A DNA stretch of 64,000 nt from Sphingopyxis sp. (GTDB lineage: Bacteria; Pseudomonadota; Alphaproteobacteria; Sphingomonadales; Sphingomonadaceae): NCBI RefSeq assembly GCF_016704835.1, contig NZ_JADIZJ010000001.1, positions 791,001-855,000 of the forward strand, written 5' to 3'. The notes beneath the pieces were generated by a model. The model was not told the origin of the DNA, did no database searches, and saw only the letters and a program-made list of their open reading frames with translations. Shown in pieces: positions 16,213-25,417 of the stretch. Both the position numbers and the translations under genes were made by a program. Within the stretch, counting starts at the first letter, position 1. Each line of letters opens with the position of its first letter.

Positions 16213-16767
16213 TCAACTTGCGCGCCGCTCTTCAACGGTGTGCCGCTGTTCGGATTTGGTCGCTGAATCGCCCGCGTCTTGGAAAGGCTCGGGCTGAGCG
16301 AACCCATGCATACCCAACCACCACTGCATCGCGATGATCGCGCCCTTGGCGGGTTGGAGAAGCGCGATCATCGTGCCCGCCGCCAGCGTGAGGACGAGCG
16401 CCATCAGGAGCCAGGTCGGAACGTCCACATGATTGACGAGCGCGATGATCACCGGCGCCAACAAATGCCCAGTCACCAGAATGGACAGATAGGCCGGAAA
16501 ATCGTCCGCTTGTTGCGGCGTCCAATCCTGCGAACATATCGAGCAACGATCGGCCGGTTTCAGGTAGCGCGCGAAAAGCGCGGTCTGGCCGCAACTCGGA
16601 CAGCGATTCAAGGCGCCCCTCAAGGCTGCCTCGAAGCCGCTGCGAGGATGATTGGACTGGGCACTGGCATCGGCGTCGCCTCCGTCATGGAGATGGTCGC
16701 TGACGGGCGGGGTCGCGGGCCGCTGGCTCCGCGGCTCGTCAAAAGGACCAATGAAGCAGTCAGGCAC
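16213..16767 (-). CDS. DUF983-family membrane protein
   Basis: A 184-residue protein with a zinc-ribbon-like pair CPSCG and CSICSQDW (about residues 56-80), then DDFPAYLSILVTGHLLAP and two hydrophobic segments, the standard DUF983 arrangement. The function is unknown; homologues are often near cytochrome oxidase genes. The GTG start at 16767 is supported by AAGGAG eight bases upstream. The N-terminal 45 residues before the cysteines are low-complexity and less conserved, so a later start is possible. Confidence 0.82.
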   Translation of the reverse strand: MPDCFIGPFDEPRSQRPATPPVSDHLHDGGDADASAQSNHPRSGFEAALRGALNRCPSCGQTALFARYLKPADRCSICSQDWTPQQADDFPAYLSILVTGHLLAPVIIALVNHVDVPTWLLMALVLTLAAGTMIALLQPAKGAIIAMQWWLGMHGFAQPEPFQDAGDSATKSEQRHTVEERRAS

Positions 16768-17015
16768 TTATGCGGCTCCTTGTCAAAGCAGCGCAGTGTG
16801 TCGCTACATGGCTCATGATGTTGGCACGGTTCCGAGAACGCTCGTGCCGGCCAGGCGGTGTCGCACGGCGGTGGAAATTTGGTCGCAAGGCCGGCGGCGG
16901 CACGGCCATATCGGATTGCAACGATCCCTCGCTCGGGCCCGGATTGTCGTCGCTCGTCGAGTCGCCGCTCAACAAGGTATAATCACATATACATGATCAT
17001 GATGAAGTGTTAATA

Positions 17016-17041
17016 CTGATATTTGATAACTGATATATCAG
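17016..17041. promoter_or_regulatory. palindromic operator-like site upstream of the XRE gene
   Basis: CTGATATATCAG at 17030-17041 is a perfect 12-base palindrome that ends at the ribosome binding site of the XRE gene. A further CTGATAT half-site lies at 17016-17022. The surrounding 70 bases are strikingly AT-rich for this genome. A self-binding site for the XRE regulator is likely but inferred. Confidence 0.5.
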
Positions 17042-17049
17042 GAGTTCAT

Positions 17050-17379
17050 ATGATCACGTCTCAACAAATGCGGGCTGCACGGGCACTGCTGGGGATTGAT
17101 CAACGGCAGCTCGCTGAGCTGGCGGGCCTGTCGATGCCGACGATCCAGCGAATGGAGGCATCCGGCGGTCAAGTGCGGGGGGTCGTCGATACTCTCGTCA
17201 AGGTTATTCGCGCGCTCGAAAGCAATGGCATCGAGTTGATCGGCGAGAATGCGCCGAGCGAGGCTGTGGGTCGCGGGGTTCGTCTTCGTGATACAAGCAG
17301 CGGCAAATCGGCAGGTCGTGCCAACTCGATCCTGTTCGATCGCGCCGACGGGACGCGCTTTGACGAACAGCGAATTTGA
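17050..17379 (+). CDS. XRE-family helix-turn-helix regulator
   Basis: A 109-residue protein with one N-terminal Cro/C1-type helix-turn-helix: MRAARALLGIDQRQLAELAG LSMPTIQRMEA, about residues 7-38. The C-terminal half has GIELIGENAPSEAVGRGVRLR, a pattern seen in small XRE proteins encoded just before SulP transporters. The ATG at 17050 follows AGGAG by 5 bases, better than the TTG at 17023. It ends 6 bases before the transporter gene, so the pair is probably one transcript and the regulator may control it. Confidence 0.9.
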   Translation: MITSQQMRAARALLGIDQRQLAELAGLSMPTIQRMEASGGQVRGVVDTLVKVIRALESNGIELIGENAPSEAVGRGVRLRDTSSGKSAGRANSILFDRADGTRFDEQRI

Positions 17380-17385
17380 CGCACG

Positions 17386-19047
17386 ATGCGGTCCTTCACG
17401 CCCAAGCTGATTAGCACGCTGCGCGAAGGCTATGACGCGAGAATGTTTCGCGCAGACGTGCTGGCCGGGCTGACAGTCGCGATTGTTGCCCTGCCGCTGG
17501 CGATGGCGCTCGGTATTGCCAGCGGCGCATCGCCGGACAAGGGATTGGTTACTGCGGTCATTGCCGGATTTCTGATTTCCGCGCTCGGTGGATCGCGTAC
17601 CCAGGTTGGCGGCCCGACGGGCGCCTTCGTCGTTGTCATCTTCAATGTCATTGCGCAGCACGGATACGACGGACTGCTCATCGCAACATCGATGGCAGGT
17701 GTCATCCTGTTCGTCGCGGGCATTGCCCGCCTCGGGCAAATGATCAAATTCATTCCGCACCCGGTCGTGACGGGCTTTACCGCAGGCATCGCGGTCATCA
17801 TCGCCTCGAGCCAAGTGAAGGATTTTCTCGGCCTTTCGTTGACATCCGTTCCCGCCGATTTTCTCCCCAAGTGGCAAGCCTATTTCGGTGCCTTGCCAAC
17901 GGCGCAGTTCACAACCGTTTGCGTTGGATTCGGCGCATTGGTGACGATCGTCATCTTGCGCCGATTGACGCCGCGTCTGCCGGGATTTCTGATCGCCGTG
18001 CTGCTGTCATCGGTCGCCGTGGCGGTCCTCAATCTCCCCGTCGATACCGTCGGATCGCGGTTTCCCGAAATGCCTTCGGGACTTCCCATGCCCGCCTTGC
18101 CCCAATTCACTCTGGCCAAGATCCAGGAGCTGCTGCCGGCTGCATTCACCATTGCCTTCCTTGCCGGGATAGAGGCATTGCTGTCCGCGGTCGTCGCGGA
18201 CGGGATGACGGGCACGCGGCACCGTTCCAATCAGGAATTGGTCGGGCAAGGCATCGCGAATTTCGCCTCGTCCCTGTTCGGCGGCTTGCCGGCGACGGGT
18301 GCGATCGCCCGTACCGCAACCAATATCAAAGCTGGCGCAAAGACCCCGGTTGCCGGCATATCGCACGCAGTTTTCCTGTTGCTCTTCATCCTGTTTGCCA
18401 CCGACCTGATGGCCTATGTGCCGATGGCGGCTCTTGCCGCCATCCTGTTCATGGTCGCGTGGGGCATGAGCGAGTATGAGCGGTTCATAGCCTTGCTCTC
18501 AATGCCCAACAGCGACCGAGGAATATTGCTGCTGACCTTCGGATTGACGGTATTCGTCGATCTGACGGTCGCCATCGGCGTGGGGGTAACGGTTGCATCC
18601 TTGCTCTTCATGGCCCGAATGAGCGAAACCGTCCAAATCGAGAACGGCAAAGAATTGTCTGGCGCGCCAGACTTCGATGGCGAGGATTTACGCCAGCGTG
18701 ATGCGTTACCCGATGGTGTCGAGGTCTTCCAGATTTCGGGTCCGTTCTTCTTCGGAGTTGCAGGCGAATTGCTCGACGCTTTGCGGCGTTTGGGTCAAAC
18801 ACCAAAGATACTCATTTTGCGTATGCTCGATGTTCCTTTACTCGATGCAAGCGGCGTTGCGGGCGTCGACGCGTTTGTGGTCCAGGCCCGACGCGCAGGA
18901 GCGCAGATCATCTTCTCAAGCGTCAGGCCGCAGCCGATGGAGATGCTCCGTCGCGGCAAACTCGATGAAGCTGGCACTGGTTTGCATTTTGTGGAAAGTT
19001 TTGATGACGCTATCCGCAAAGCCGAGATGCTCATTGGTGACGCGTGA
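17386..19047 (+). CDS. SulP-family anion transporter with STAS domain
   Basis: A 553-residue inner-membrane carrier. The N-terminal SulP signature lies in FRADVLAGLTVAIVALPLAMALGIASG and PDKGLVTAVIAGFLISALGGSRTQVGGPTGAFV. About 10-12 hydrophobic segments run to residue 415, and the last 130 residues form a STAS domain (VFQISGPFFFGVAGEL; ILRMLDVPLLDASG). Members carry sulfate, bicarbonate or dicarboxylates; the substrate cannot be told here. It is preceded directly by the XRE gene. A short hairpin (19046-19064) overlaps its stop codon. Confidence 0.93.
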   Translation: MRSFTPKLISTLREGYDARMFRADVLAGLTVAIVALPLAMALGIASGASPDKGLVTAVIAGFLISALGGSRTQVGGPTGAFVVVIFNVIAQHGYDGLLIATSMAGVILFVAGIARLGQMIKFIPHPVVTGFTAGIAVIIASSQVKDFLGLSLTSVPADFLPKWQAYFGALPTAQFTTVCVGFGALVTIVILRRLTPRLPGFLIAVLLSSVAVAVLNLPVDTVGSRFPEMPSGLPMPALPQFTLAKIQELLPAAFTIAFLAGIEALLSAVVADGMTGTRHRSNQELVGQGIANFASSLFGGLPATGAIARTATNIKAGAKTPVAGISHAVFLLLFILFATDLMAYVPMAALAAILFMVAWGMSEYERFIALLSMPNSDRGILLLTFGLTVFVDLTVAIGVGVTVASLLFMARMSETVQIENGKELSGAPDFDGEDLRQRDALPDGVEVFQISGPFFFGVAGELLDALRRLGQTPKILILRMLDVPLLDASGVAGVDAFVVQARRAGAQIIFSSVRPQPMEMLRRGKLDEAGTGLHFVESFDDAIRKAEMLIGDA

Positions 19048-19323
19048 AAGCCGTTACGGCTTTCCCTGGGGTTACGGGTGAAAGCGAACGCCTTGCATCG
19101 CAAACGGTGATGGTCGGTCTTTCAAGCTCTCGATCTGACAGTTGTCCGGCCGTTCCCAGCCACTATTTTCCAAAAGCCGCAACCACTCTATGTCCCTGCT
19201 TTCGGTAGAGGTCATCGGCGCACTTCGGGCGCTATGTTCGCGTCTCGCGTTCCCGCTGCAAATCCCAAAGCATTGCCGACCTCGCGCAGCGGGGATTGGC
19301 ATGGCCATGGCGCACCGGAAGCC

Positions 19324-20100
19324 CTATACCGCTTGCACTGTCACTCGCTGGTTCAGCATCTCGATCTCGCCATAAGCGGTCAGGAAGCTGATGTCGGCGG
19401 CGTCGCGGCCTACCGCGATCTTGGCCATTTCACCCGCTTTCGCCATCCCAGTCGCGTCGACCAGATGCCAGGCACCGCCCAGGAACACTTCGGCCACCGC
19501 GTGAAAATCCTGCGGTTCGACACCCAGCGCATAGACGCTGACGATGCGCGCCGGGATCGCCGCGGCGCGCGCCAGGCTGACCATCACATGGGCATAGTCG
19601 CGGCAGACTCCCTGCCGTTCGACAAAACTGTCGAGCGCGCCCGTTTCGGCGTCGCTCGACCCCGATACATAGGTGAAATGCGTCTCGATCCAGTCGCGCA
19701 TCCTGCCGATCTTGGCGCCGCCTTCGACATCGCCGAACTCGTCCTGAACGAAGTGGATGAATTTGTTCGCGGGGCAATAGCGCGATTCGTTGAGATATTG
19801 GACCGTCTCGCCAGGCAGCTGGTGCATCGGCACCTTACCCAGCGTCCGGTAGTCGGTGAGGTCGCGCTGGATTTCGACCATCGTGCGATAGCGGACATTC
19901 AACTCGCCGCCGCGGCGCAGCCAGATCCGGTCGCCGATCATGTCCTGCGCGGGGACGCGCGCAAAATATTCGCAATTGCCGACGTCGAGCACAGCATCGA
20001 GGATTAGCTGTTCGGGGATCGCCGCCGCTTCGATATGGAGCATCAGGTCGACCGGATCGCCGAGGCGATAGTCGAGGGCGGCGGTGATTGCGAGTTTCAT
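19324..20100 (-). CDS. transglutaminase-like cysteine protease family protein
   Basis: A 258-residue cytoplasmic protein without signal peptide. An N-terminal beta-rich region (to about residue 110) is followed by a transglutaminase core with the catalytic triad: Cys in RQGVCRDYAHVM, His in DFHAVAEVF and Asp in WHLVDATG. Alphaproteobacterial homologues are annotated as transglutaminase-like enzymes, probably peptidases; the substrate is unknown. It is a single gene, divergent from the MFS transporter. Confidence 0.92.
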   Translation of the reverse strand: MKLAITAALDYRLGDPVDLMLHIEAAAIPEQLILDAVLDVGNCEYFARVPAQDMIGDRIWLRRGGELNVRYRTMVEIQRDLTDYRTLGKVPMHQLPGETVQYLNESRYCPANKFIHFVQDEFGDVEGGAKIGRMRDWIETHFTYVSGSSDAETGALDSFVERQGVCRDYAHVMVSLARAAAIPARIVSVYALGVEPQDFHAVAEVFLGGAWHLVDATGMAKAGEMAKIAVGRDAADISFLTAYGEIEMLNQRVTVQAV

Positions 20101-20231
20101 CGGCTGCTAACGCTCCAAAGCGGGATCGGTGCCGCTAGGGCGAGAAAAACCGCGGCACAACCGAAAAGCATTGGCGCGATTCGGCGGCGCCGCGCTATGA
20201 GCCGCCAACCCTTTCACCGACGGGGCATTTT

Positions 20232-21482
20232 GTGACCGCATCGCGTACCATTCCCTTCATCGTCGCGACGATCTTTATCGACGCGGTCGGCTTCGGCATC
20301 ATCATGCCGGTGCTGCCGCAGCTGGTGATGGAAGTCGGGCGAATCGATCTGCCGCACGCGATTGAGGTTGGCGCATGGATCGGGCTGGTGATGGCGGTCG
20401 CAACCTTCCTTGCTTCGCCGGTGCTCGGCAATCTGTCCGACCGGTTCGGGCGGCGGCGGGTGCTGTTGCTGTCGCTCGCGGGGCTGACGATCGATTATGC
20501 GCTGCTCACCATCGTCGGCACCCTGCCGTGGCTGTTCATCGCGCGCGCGCTGTCGGGGGTGTTCGGCGGCAGCTATGCCGCGGCGCAGGCGGCGATCGCC
20601 GACATCACCAAGCCCGAAGAACGCGCGCGCAATTTCGGCTTTGTCGGCGCGGCGTTCGGGGTCGGCTTTGTCGCTGGCCCCGCGATCGGTGGTTTTCTGG
20701 GTGAGATTGGCCCGCGCGCGCCGTTCGTCGCCGCCGCGATCCTCGCGGCCGCCAACATGCTCTATGGTGTGTTCATTTTTCCTGAAACGCTGTCGGCCGA
20801 GCGCCGCCGCGCCTTCGACTGGCGCCGCGCCAATCCGCTGGGCGCGCTGCAGACGATGCGCGGCCTGCCCGGCATGAGCGGGGTCGCAAGCGTGCTGACG
20901 CTGTGGCAGATCGCCAGCCTAGTCTATCCGATGACGTGGAGCTTTTACTGCATCGCGCAGCTCGGCTGGACCCCGGGAATGATCGGCGCCAGCCTGGCCG
21001 CGGTCGGGGTGATGATCGCGCTGGGCCAGGCCTTTGTGGTGGGACCGATCGTCGCGCGCTTTGGCGAGCGCGACGCGGCGACCATCGGCATAGCGATCGC
21101 GGTGGCCAACTATGTCGGCTTTGCCTTTGTCACGTCGACCTGGGGCGCGTTCCTCCTGCTCCTCCCGATCGCCGTGCAAGCGCCGGTGCAGCCGTCGCTA
21201 AACGCGCTGATGTCGCGGCGTGCCACCACCGATACGCAGGGCGAGGTGCAAGGGATTTCAGCGATGGCGATGGGGCTGGGCCAGCTGGTCGCGCCGATCC
21301 TGCTGACCGGCACCATGGCCTATTTCACCGCGGCCAAGGCGCCGGTGCATTTTCCGGGCGCCGCCTTCATCGTGTCGGCATGCTTCGGTCTGCTCGCGAT
21401 TCTGATGCTGCGCCGCTTGCCGCGGGTGACGCGGACCAGCGGCGACGCGCCAGATCAGATGCCGCCGTCGGTCACCGCATAG
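20232..21482 (+). CDS. MFS transporter, TetA-like drug:H+ antiporter family
   Basis: A 416-residue carrier with 12 hydrophobic segments. The loop 2-3 motif LGNLSDRFGRRRVLLLSLAG and the segment 5 motif (GFVAGPAIGGFLGE) are those of the TetA/multidrug drug:proton antiporter group. The N-terminus FIVATIFIDAVGFGIIMPVLP is also typical. Homologues are mostly annotated as TCR/Tet family; tetracycline resistance should not be assumed. A GTG start is used. Its 3' end overlaps the convergent molybdopterin-domain gene by 28 bases. Confidence 0.92.
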   Translation: MTASRTIPFIVATIFIDAVGFGIIMPVLPQLVMEVGRIDLPHAIEVGAWIGLVMAVATFLASPVLGNLSDRFGRRRVLLLSLAGLTIDYALLTIVGTLPWLFIARALSGVFGGSYAAAQAAIADITKPEERARNFGFVGAAFGVGFVAGPAIGGFLGEIGPRAPFVAAAILAAANMLYGVFIFPETLSAERRRAFDWRRANPLGALQTMRGLPGMSGVASVLTLWQIASLVYPMTWSFYCIAQLGWTPGMIGASLAAVGVMIALGQAFVVGPIVARFGERDAATIGIAIAVANYVGFAFVTSTWGAFLLLLPIAVQAPVQPSLNALMSRRATTDTQGEVQGISAMAMGLGQLVAPILLTGTMAYFTAAKAPVHFPGAAFIVSACFGLLAILMLRRLPRVTRTSGDAPDQMPPSVTA

Positions 21483-22216
21483 CCCGCAGTCTCAAGCCCA
21501 GCCGTGAGCATCGCGACGCAGGCGGCGACATCGGCGGCCGACGTCGATCGGACGACAAAATTGGCGCCGACCTTACCGTCGCGGAAAAAGGGATAGCTGC
21601 CGATCACCACGCCCGGATGGTTCTTTTCACCCTGGCGCAACAGGTCGGCGACTTCGCTTTCGGGCGACCAGGCGCCGATCGTGCGCGCGACCAGCGGCGC
21701 GCCGCCTTCGAGCTGGCCGGTCAGCGCGTCGAGCATGCCCGCAGTGATATGCGGCACCCCCGCCATGACGAACAGCGTGCCGATGCGAATACCCGGGGCG
21801 CCCGACATGCGGTTGGGGATCAGTTCGGCGCCGTCGGGGGTGCGCGCCATGCGCAGCCGCGCCTCGGTCAGTTCGATGCCGCGCCCACCGTAATAGCGTT
21901 CAAGGATCGCGCGCGCCTCCGGGTGGATGATGACCCCGACGCCCAGCGCCTTGGCCACCGCATCGACGGTGATGTCGTCATGGGTCGGGCCGATGCCGCC
22001 AGTGGTGAACACATAATCATAGCGCGCGCGCACTGCGTTCAGCGCATCGACGATCTCATCCTCGACATCGGGGACGACGCGCACTTCGCGCAAGCGGATG
22101 CCCTGGGCATCGAGCCAGGTCGCGATCTGCGCGATATTCTTGTCCTGGGTGCGGCCCGAGAGAATCTCGTCGCCGATCACCAGCACGGCGGCTGTCCAGA
22201 TGCGTTCGTCGCTCAT
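21455..22216 (-). CDS. molybdopterin-binding domain protein (CinA N-terminal-like)
   Basis: A 253-residue protein with the MoaB/MogA-like fold: AAVLVIGDEILSGRTQDKN at residues 9-27 and VFTTGGIGPTHDDITVDAVAKALG near 68-91, the CinA/COG1058 signature. The C-terminal amidase domain of full CinA is missing, as in many alphaproteobacterial forms. The role is uncertain; CinA-type proteins act in pyridine nucleotide salvage rather than molybdenum metabolism. It is monocistronic, and its promoter region is shared with the divergent GST gene. Confidence 0.88.
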   Translation of the reverse strand: MSDERIWTAAVLVIGDEILSGRTQDKNIAQIATWLDAQGIRLREVRVVPDVEDEIVDALNAVRARYDYVFTTGGIGPTHDDITVDAVAKALGVGVIIHPEARAILERYYGGRGIELTEARLRMARTPDGAELIPNRMSGAPGIRIGTLFVMAGVPHITAGMLDALTGQLEGGAPLVARTIGAWSPESEVADLLRQGEKNHPGVVIGSYPFFRDGKVGANFVVRSTSAADVAACVAMLTAGLETAGYAVTDGGI

Positions 22217-22320
22217 CGCTTTGCCTTAGCCGGACGCCGTGACAAAACAAGTCCGGTGGACCGTCATCTCTGTTCTTGTTATGTTCAGTTCGACTCGCAA
22301 ATGCATAAGGGAGAAGCGGC

Positions 22321-22962
22321 ATGGCCGACGATCTGATTTTCTATACCAACCCAATGTCACGCGGACAGATTGTTCGCTGGATGCTCGAAGAGGTCGGCGC
22401 CCCCTACGAGCCACGCATCCTCGACTATGGCACGACAATGAAGGACACTGCCTATCTGGCGGTCAATCCGATGGGCAAGGTTCCGGCGATCGTCCACGAC
22501 GGCAAGGTCGTGACCGAATGTGCGGCGATCTGCGCCTATCTGGCCGATGCCTTCCCCGCCGCCGGTCTGGCGCCCGACCCCGCCGATCGCGCCGATTATT
22601 ATCGCTGGCTGTTTTTCACCGCGGGGCCGGTCGAACAGGCGATTACCGCCAAACATTTGGGCGTCGAGCCCGACGCCGACCAGCAGCGGTCGGCAGGCTT
22701 TGGCTCGCTACCGGCGGCGCTCGACGCGCTCGAAAGCGCAGTAGCGGGCAAGACGTTCGTCGCCGGCGACCGCTTCAGCGCCGCCGACGTCTATGTCGGC
22801 AGCCAGATCGACTGGGGCTTGCAGTTCGGCACGATCGCGTCACGCCCGGCGTTCGAGGCCTATGTGACGCCGCTGCGCGAGCGCGCGGCCTACAAGCGTG
22901 CGAAGGCCACCGACAATGCGCTGATTGCCGAGATGCAGGCGGCGGGGAGTACCTCTGTCTAG
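22321..22962 (+). CDS. glutathione S-transferase family protein
   Basis: A 213-residue soluble GST. The N-terminal thioredoxin-like domain has NPMSRGQIVRWMLEEVGAPYE (Ser in the active-site loop) and NPMGKVPAIVHDGKVVTECAAICAYLAD, the cis-proline and glutathione gamma-glutamyl site. The C-terminal helical domain has FVAGDRFSAADVYVGSQIDWG, the N-capping box. It is typical of bacterial GSTs with unknown substrate. Its stop overlaps the convergent DUF2785 gene by 4 bases. Confidence 0.93.
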   Translation: MADDLIFYTNPMSRGQIVRWMLEEVGAPYEPRILDYGTTMKDTAYLAVNPMGKVPAIVHDGKVVTECAAICAYLADAFPAAGLAPDPADRADYYRWLFFTAGPVEQAITAKHLGVEPDADQQRSAGFGSLPAALDALESAVAGKTFVAGDRFSAADVYVGSQIDWGLQFGTIASRPAFEAYVTPLRERAAYKRAKATDNALIAEMQAAGSTSV

Positions 22963-23855
22963 GGCAGCGCCTTGAGCAGTCCCGCGGCGAGCGGGGCGAG
23001 GCGGCGGACCTGCGGATCCTGCGATTCGCTGGCGGCGACATAGACCGCGTCGCCGAAGGCGCTGCTGTTATGCACAGCCGCCAGGCCCTCGGCGCTGGCG
23101 TAAGGCGCTTTCCAGCGGGGGGCATCGCCAGGATGCAGCCTCTGAAACCAAGCCGCCCACGCCGCATCGTCGATGTCGGGACGTTTCGCCAGAAACAGCA
23201 GCGGTCGCGCCAACCGCCGCGCTTCGCCATGGATATAAGCGTGCGACCCCATTGGCGCGACCTGCGCGGCGATGGCGCCGAGCAGCACGTCGGCGTCGGC
23301 GCGTGTAAGGCGCGGGTTGAGCGCAAGCTGCATCAGCAGGTCGGCGCCATGGGCGACGCCGTGCCTCCAGCCCTCGCCCACGACAAAGCCGCGATAGTCT
23401 GTCATGCCGCGCAGATAACTCGCGCCTGTCTCGGCGAGATTGTGCAGCTCGAGATCCGTCAAGAAAGGCTCGACCCGGTCGGCGCGTGCGACTTCGGACA
23501 GCGCAAGCGCTGCAAAAGGGCGGCGAAAACCTGGCTTGTCGTCGGGCTCGGTGATGATCGCCGTCAGCTGTTCGGCGGCATGACGCAGGCCCTCCGGCTT
23601 CAGATGCTTGCCGCGCAGTCCCTGCGTCCATAGCGTCAATGCGAAATCGTCGCGTACCGCGGGATCAGGGTCGCCCAGGCATGCGATCAGCGCGTCGATT
23701 ACGGCATCGTCCGCTGCGGTAAAATAGCGCCCGGCAAAGGCTTTGAGATCGCCATCGGCGGACCGCTCGACCACGCAGCCTGCGCTGGCCTGTGCCGCCG
23801 CCGGCATCGCGGTCAGTAGTACCGCGGCCCCAAACGCACCCCACGTCCGCGTCAT
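22959..23855 (-). CDS. DUF2785-family secreted protein
   Basis: A 298-residue protein with an N-terminal signal peptide (hydrophobic stretch ending in PAAAQASA). The body resembles DUF2785: DPDPAVRDDFALTLW near residue 62, LRGMTDYRGFVVGEGWRHGVAHGADLL near 150 and alternating helices as in HEAT-like repeats. The function is unknown. The gene is single, between the GST gene and the terminator of the Bax-inhibitor gene. Confidence 0.78.
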   Translation of the reverse strand: MTRTWGAFGAAVLLTAMPAAAQASAGCVVERSADGDLKAFAGRYFTAADDAVIDALIACLGDPDPAVRDDFALTLWTQGLRGKHLKPEGLRHAAEQLTAIITEPDDKPGFRRPFAALALSEVARADRVEPFLTDLELHNLAETGASYLRGMTDYRGFVVGEGWRHGVAHGADLLMQLALNPRLTRADADVLLGAIAAQVAPMGSHAYIHGEARRLARPLLFLAKRPDIDDAAWAAWFQRLHPGDAPRWKAPYASAEGLAAVHNSSAFGDAVYVAASESQDPQVRRLAPLAAGLLKALP

Positions 23856-23870
23856 CGCCCCCTCCCCGTC

Positions 23871-23908
23871 AAAAAAGAAAGAGCCCGGCGAATCGCTCCG
23901 CCGGGCTC
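23871..23908 (-). terminator. intrinsic terminator of the Bax-inhibitor-1 gene
   Basis: On the minus strand, a perfect 10-base-pair GC-rich stem (GAGCCCGGCG with its complement, 8-base loop) is followed by TTTCTTTTTT. It lies 26 bases after the stop of the Bax-inhibitor-1 gene. Confidence 0.9.
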
Positions 23909-23934
23909 CCTTGTTTCGTTCGATGTCCGTCCGC

Positions 23935-24672
23935 TTATTCGCGGCTGCCCAGCAGATTGAGCAGGAAGGTGAACATGTTGACGAAGTCGAGGTAGAGCGT
24001 CAGCGCGCCCATCACCACCGACTTGCCGACAAAGTCGGTTCCGCGGACATAGAAATACATGCTCTTGATCTTCTGCGTGTCATAGGCCGTGAGACCGGCG
24101 AAGATCAGCACACCGATGACGCTGATCGCCATCGCCATCGCGCCAGACTGGAACACGAACGCGTTGAGCAGCATCGCAACGATCAGGCCGACAACGCCCA
24201 TGATCAGGAAGGTGCCGAAGCCCGACAGATCCTTCTTGGTCGTGTACCCATAGAGGCTAAGGCCCAGAAACGCCGCCGCAGTCGCAAAGAAGGTCTGCGC
24301 GATCGACGTGCTGGTAAAGGCCAGGAAGATCGTCGACATCGACAGGCCCATCACAGCGGCATAGACCCAGAACAGGACTTGCGCGGCTGTCGTCGACAGC
24401 TTGTTGATGCCAAAGCTGAGCACCAGCACGAACGCCAGCGGCGCCAGCATCACCACCCACATCAGGGGGGTGCCGACCATGGACGCGGTAAAGCCTGACT
24501 GAAACGCCAGCATCGCGACGATGCCGGTCAGCAGCACGCCCGAACCCATATAATTGTAAACCGACAGCATGTACGACCGCAGGCCGGCATCGACGGCCTG
24601 GTCCATTGCATTCGCGCCGGCCCCAAAACCGGAAGCCGCCATATTGGGGTCGTTCCAATTCGCCATTGTCAT
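23935..24672 (-). CDS. Bax inhibitor-1 / YccA-family membrane protein
   Basis: A 245-residue protein with seven hydrophobic segments beginning at about residue 33 (LRSYMLSVYNYMGSGVLLTG). The family signature is near the C-terminus, GLTAYDTQKIKSMY, followed by ALTLYLDFVNMFTFLLNLLG. Bacterial relatives interact with the membrane protease FtsH or act as ion channels; the role here is not established. The start is 24672 or the second ATG at 24666. A strong terminator follows it. Confidence 0.95.
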   Translation of the reverse strand: MTMANWNDPNMAASGFGAGANAMDQAVDAGLRSYMLSVYNYMGSGVLLTGIVAMLAFQSGFTASMVGTPLMWVVMLAPLAFVLVLSFGINKLSTTAAQVLFWVYAAVMGLSMSTIFLAFTSTSIAQTFFATAAAFLGLSLYGYTTKKDLSGFGTFLIMGVVGLIVAMLLNAFVFQSGAMAMAISVIGVLIFAGLTAYDTQKIKSMYFYVRGTDFVGKSVVMGALTLYLDFVNMFTFLLNLLGSRE

Positions 24673-24805
24673 TACTCCATCACCGGCCAGCCCATACCGG
24701 CCGTGTTTGCCAATATCGTGATTTTCTCACCGGCTTTCAAGCGAAACCGGAAATCGTGCGTCTTTCGTTGGTTACGCGGCGCGGACGCCTTATGCGGGAC
24801 AAGCC

Positions 24806-25417
24806 ATGTCGACCCACCGCCTCTTTGTCGCGCTGCGCCCGCCGCGCCCCGTTCGTGACCTACTGGGTACTGCGATGCACGGCATTTCGGCGGCGCGCTG
24901 GCAGGACGACGACCAGCTGCACCTGACCCTGCGCTTTATCGGCGAAGTCGACCGGCATCGCGCCGAAGATATTGCCGCAGCGCTCGGAGCGATCCATGCT
25001 CCGGCGATCAGCGCGCGGATCGCGGGGGTCGGGCTGTTCGACCGCCGCGGTGCGCCGCATATGGTGTGGGCGGGGGTCGAGCCGCTGGCGCCGCTCGCGG
25101 CGCTGAAGCGCAAGGTCGATCAATCGCTCGCGCGCATCGGAATTGAGGCCGAAACGCGCGCCTTCATGCCGCATATCACGCTGGCGCGGCTTAACCGATC
25201 GGCGGGGCCGGTGGCGCCCTTCTTGACGTTGCACGGCGATCTGGCGAGTTCAGCCTTCGTCTTCGATCACGTCATCCTGTACGAAAGCGAGATGGGGCAC
25301 GGCGGGTCGCGCTATCATTCGGTGGCGCGCTATCCGCTCGCCGTTTCGGCGACGAGCGCCGCGGCGACCGCGCTGACATCGTCCCACGTCGCGGCGAAAC
25401 CGCCCTCGTCGCCATAA
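24806..25417 (+). CDS. thpR: RNA 2',3'-cyclic phosphodiesterase (2'-5' RNA ligase family)
   Basis: A 203-residue member of the 2H phosphoesterase family. The two catalytic H-x-T motifs are HLTLRFIGEV (about residue 45) and HITLARL (about residue 123). It begins with the typical STHRLFVALRPP. The last 25 residues (rich in Ala, Ser and Thr) go past the usual end and run antisense to the LMW-PTP gene, an 88-base tail-to-tail overlap, so the C-terminal tail may be a neutral extension. Confidence 0.92.
   Translation: MSTHRLFVALRPPRPVRDLLGTAMHGISAARWQDDDQLHLTLRFIGEVDRHRAEDIAAALGAIHAPAISARIAGVGLFDRRGAPHMVWAGVEPLAPLAALKRKVDQSLARIGIEAETRAFMPHITLARLNRSAGPVAPFLTLHGDLASSAFVFDHVILYESEMGHGGSRYHSVARYPLAVSATSAAATALTSSHVAAKPPSSP

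Noticed and set aside
15957..16337. Plus-strand open frame of 126 codons
   Set aside because: It is antisense to both the small hypothetical protein and the DUF983 gene, and has no ribosome binding site or domain pattern.
19046..19064. Hairpin GAAAGCCG-TTA-CGGCTTTC at the SulP stop as a terminator
   Set aside because: The stem is short and no U-tract follows on the plus strand; at most a weak stabilising structure.
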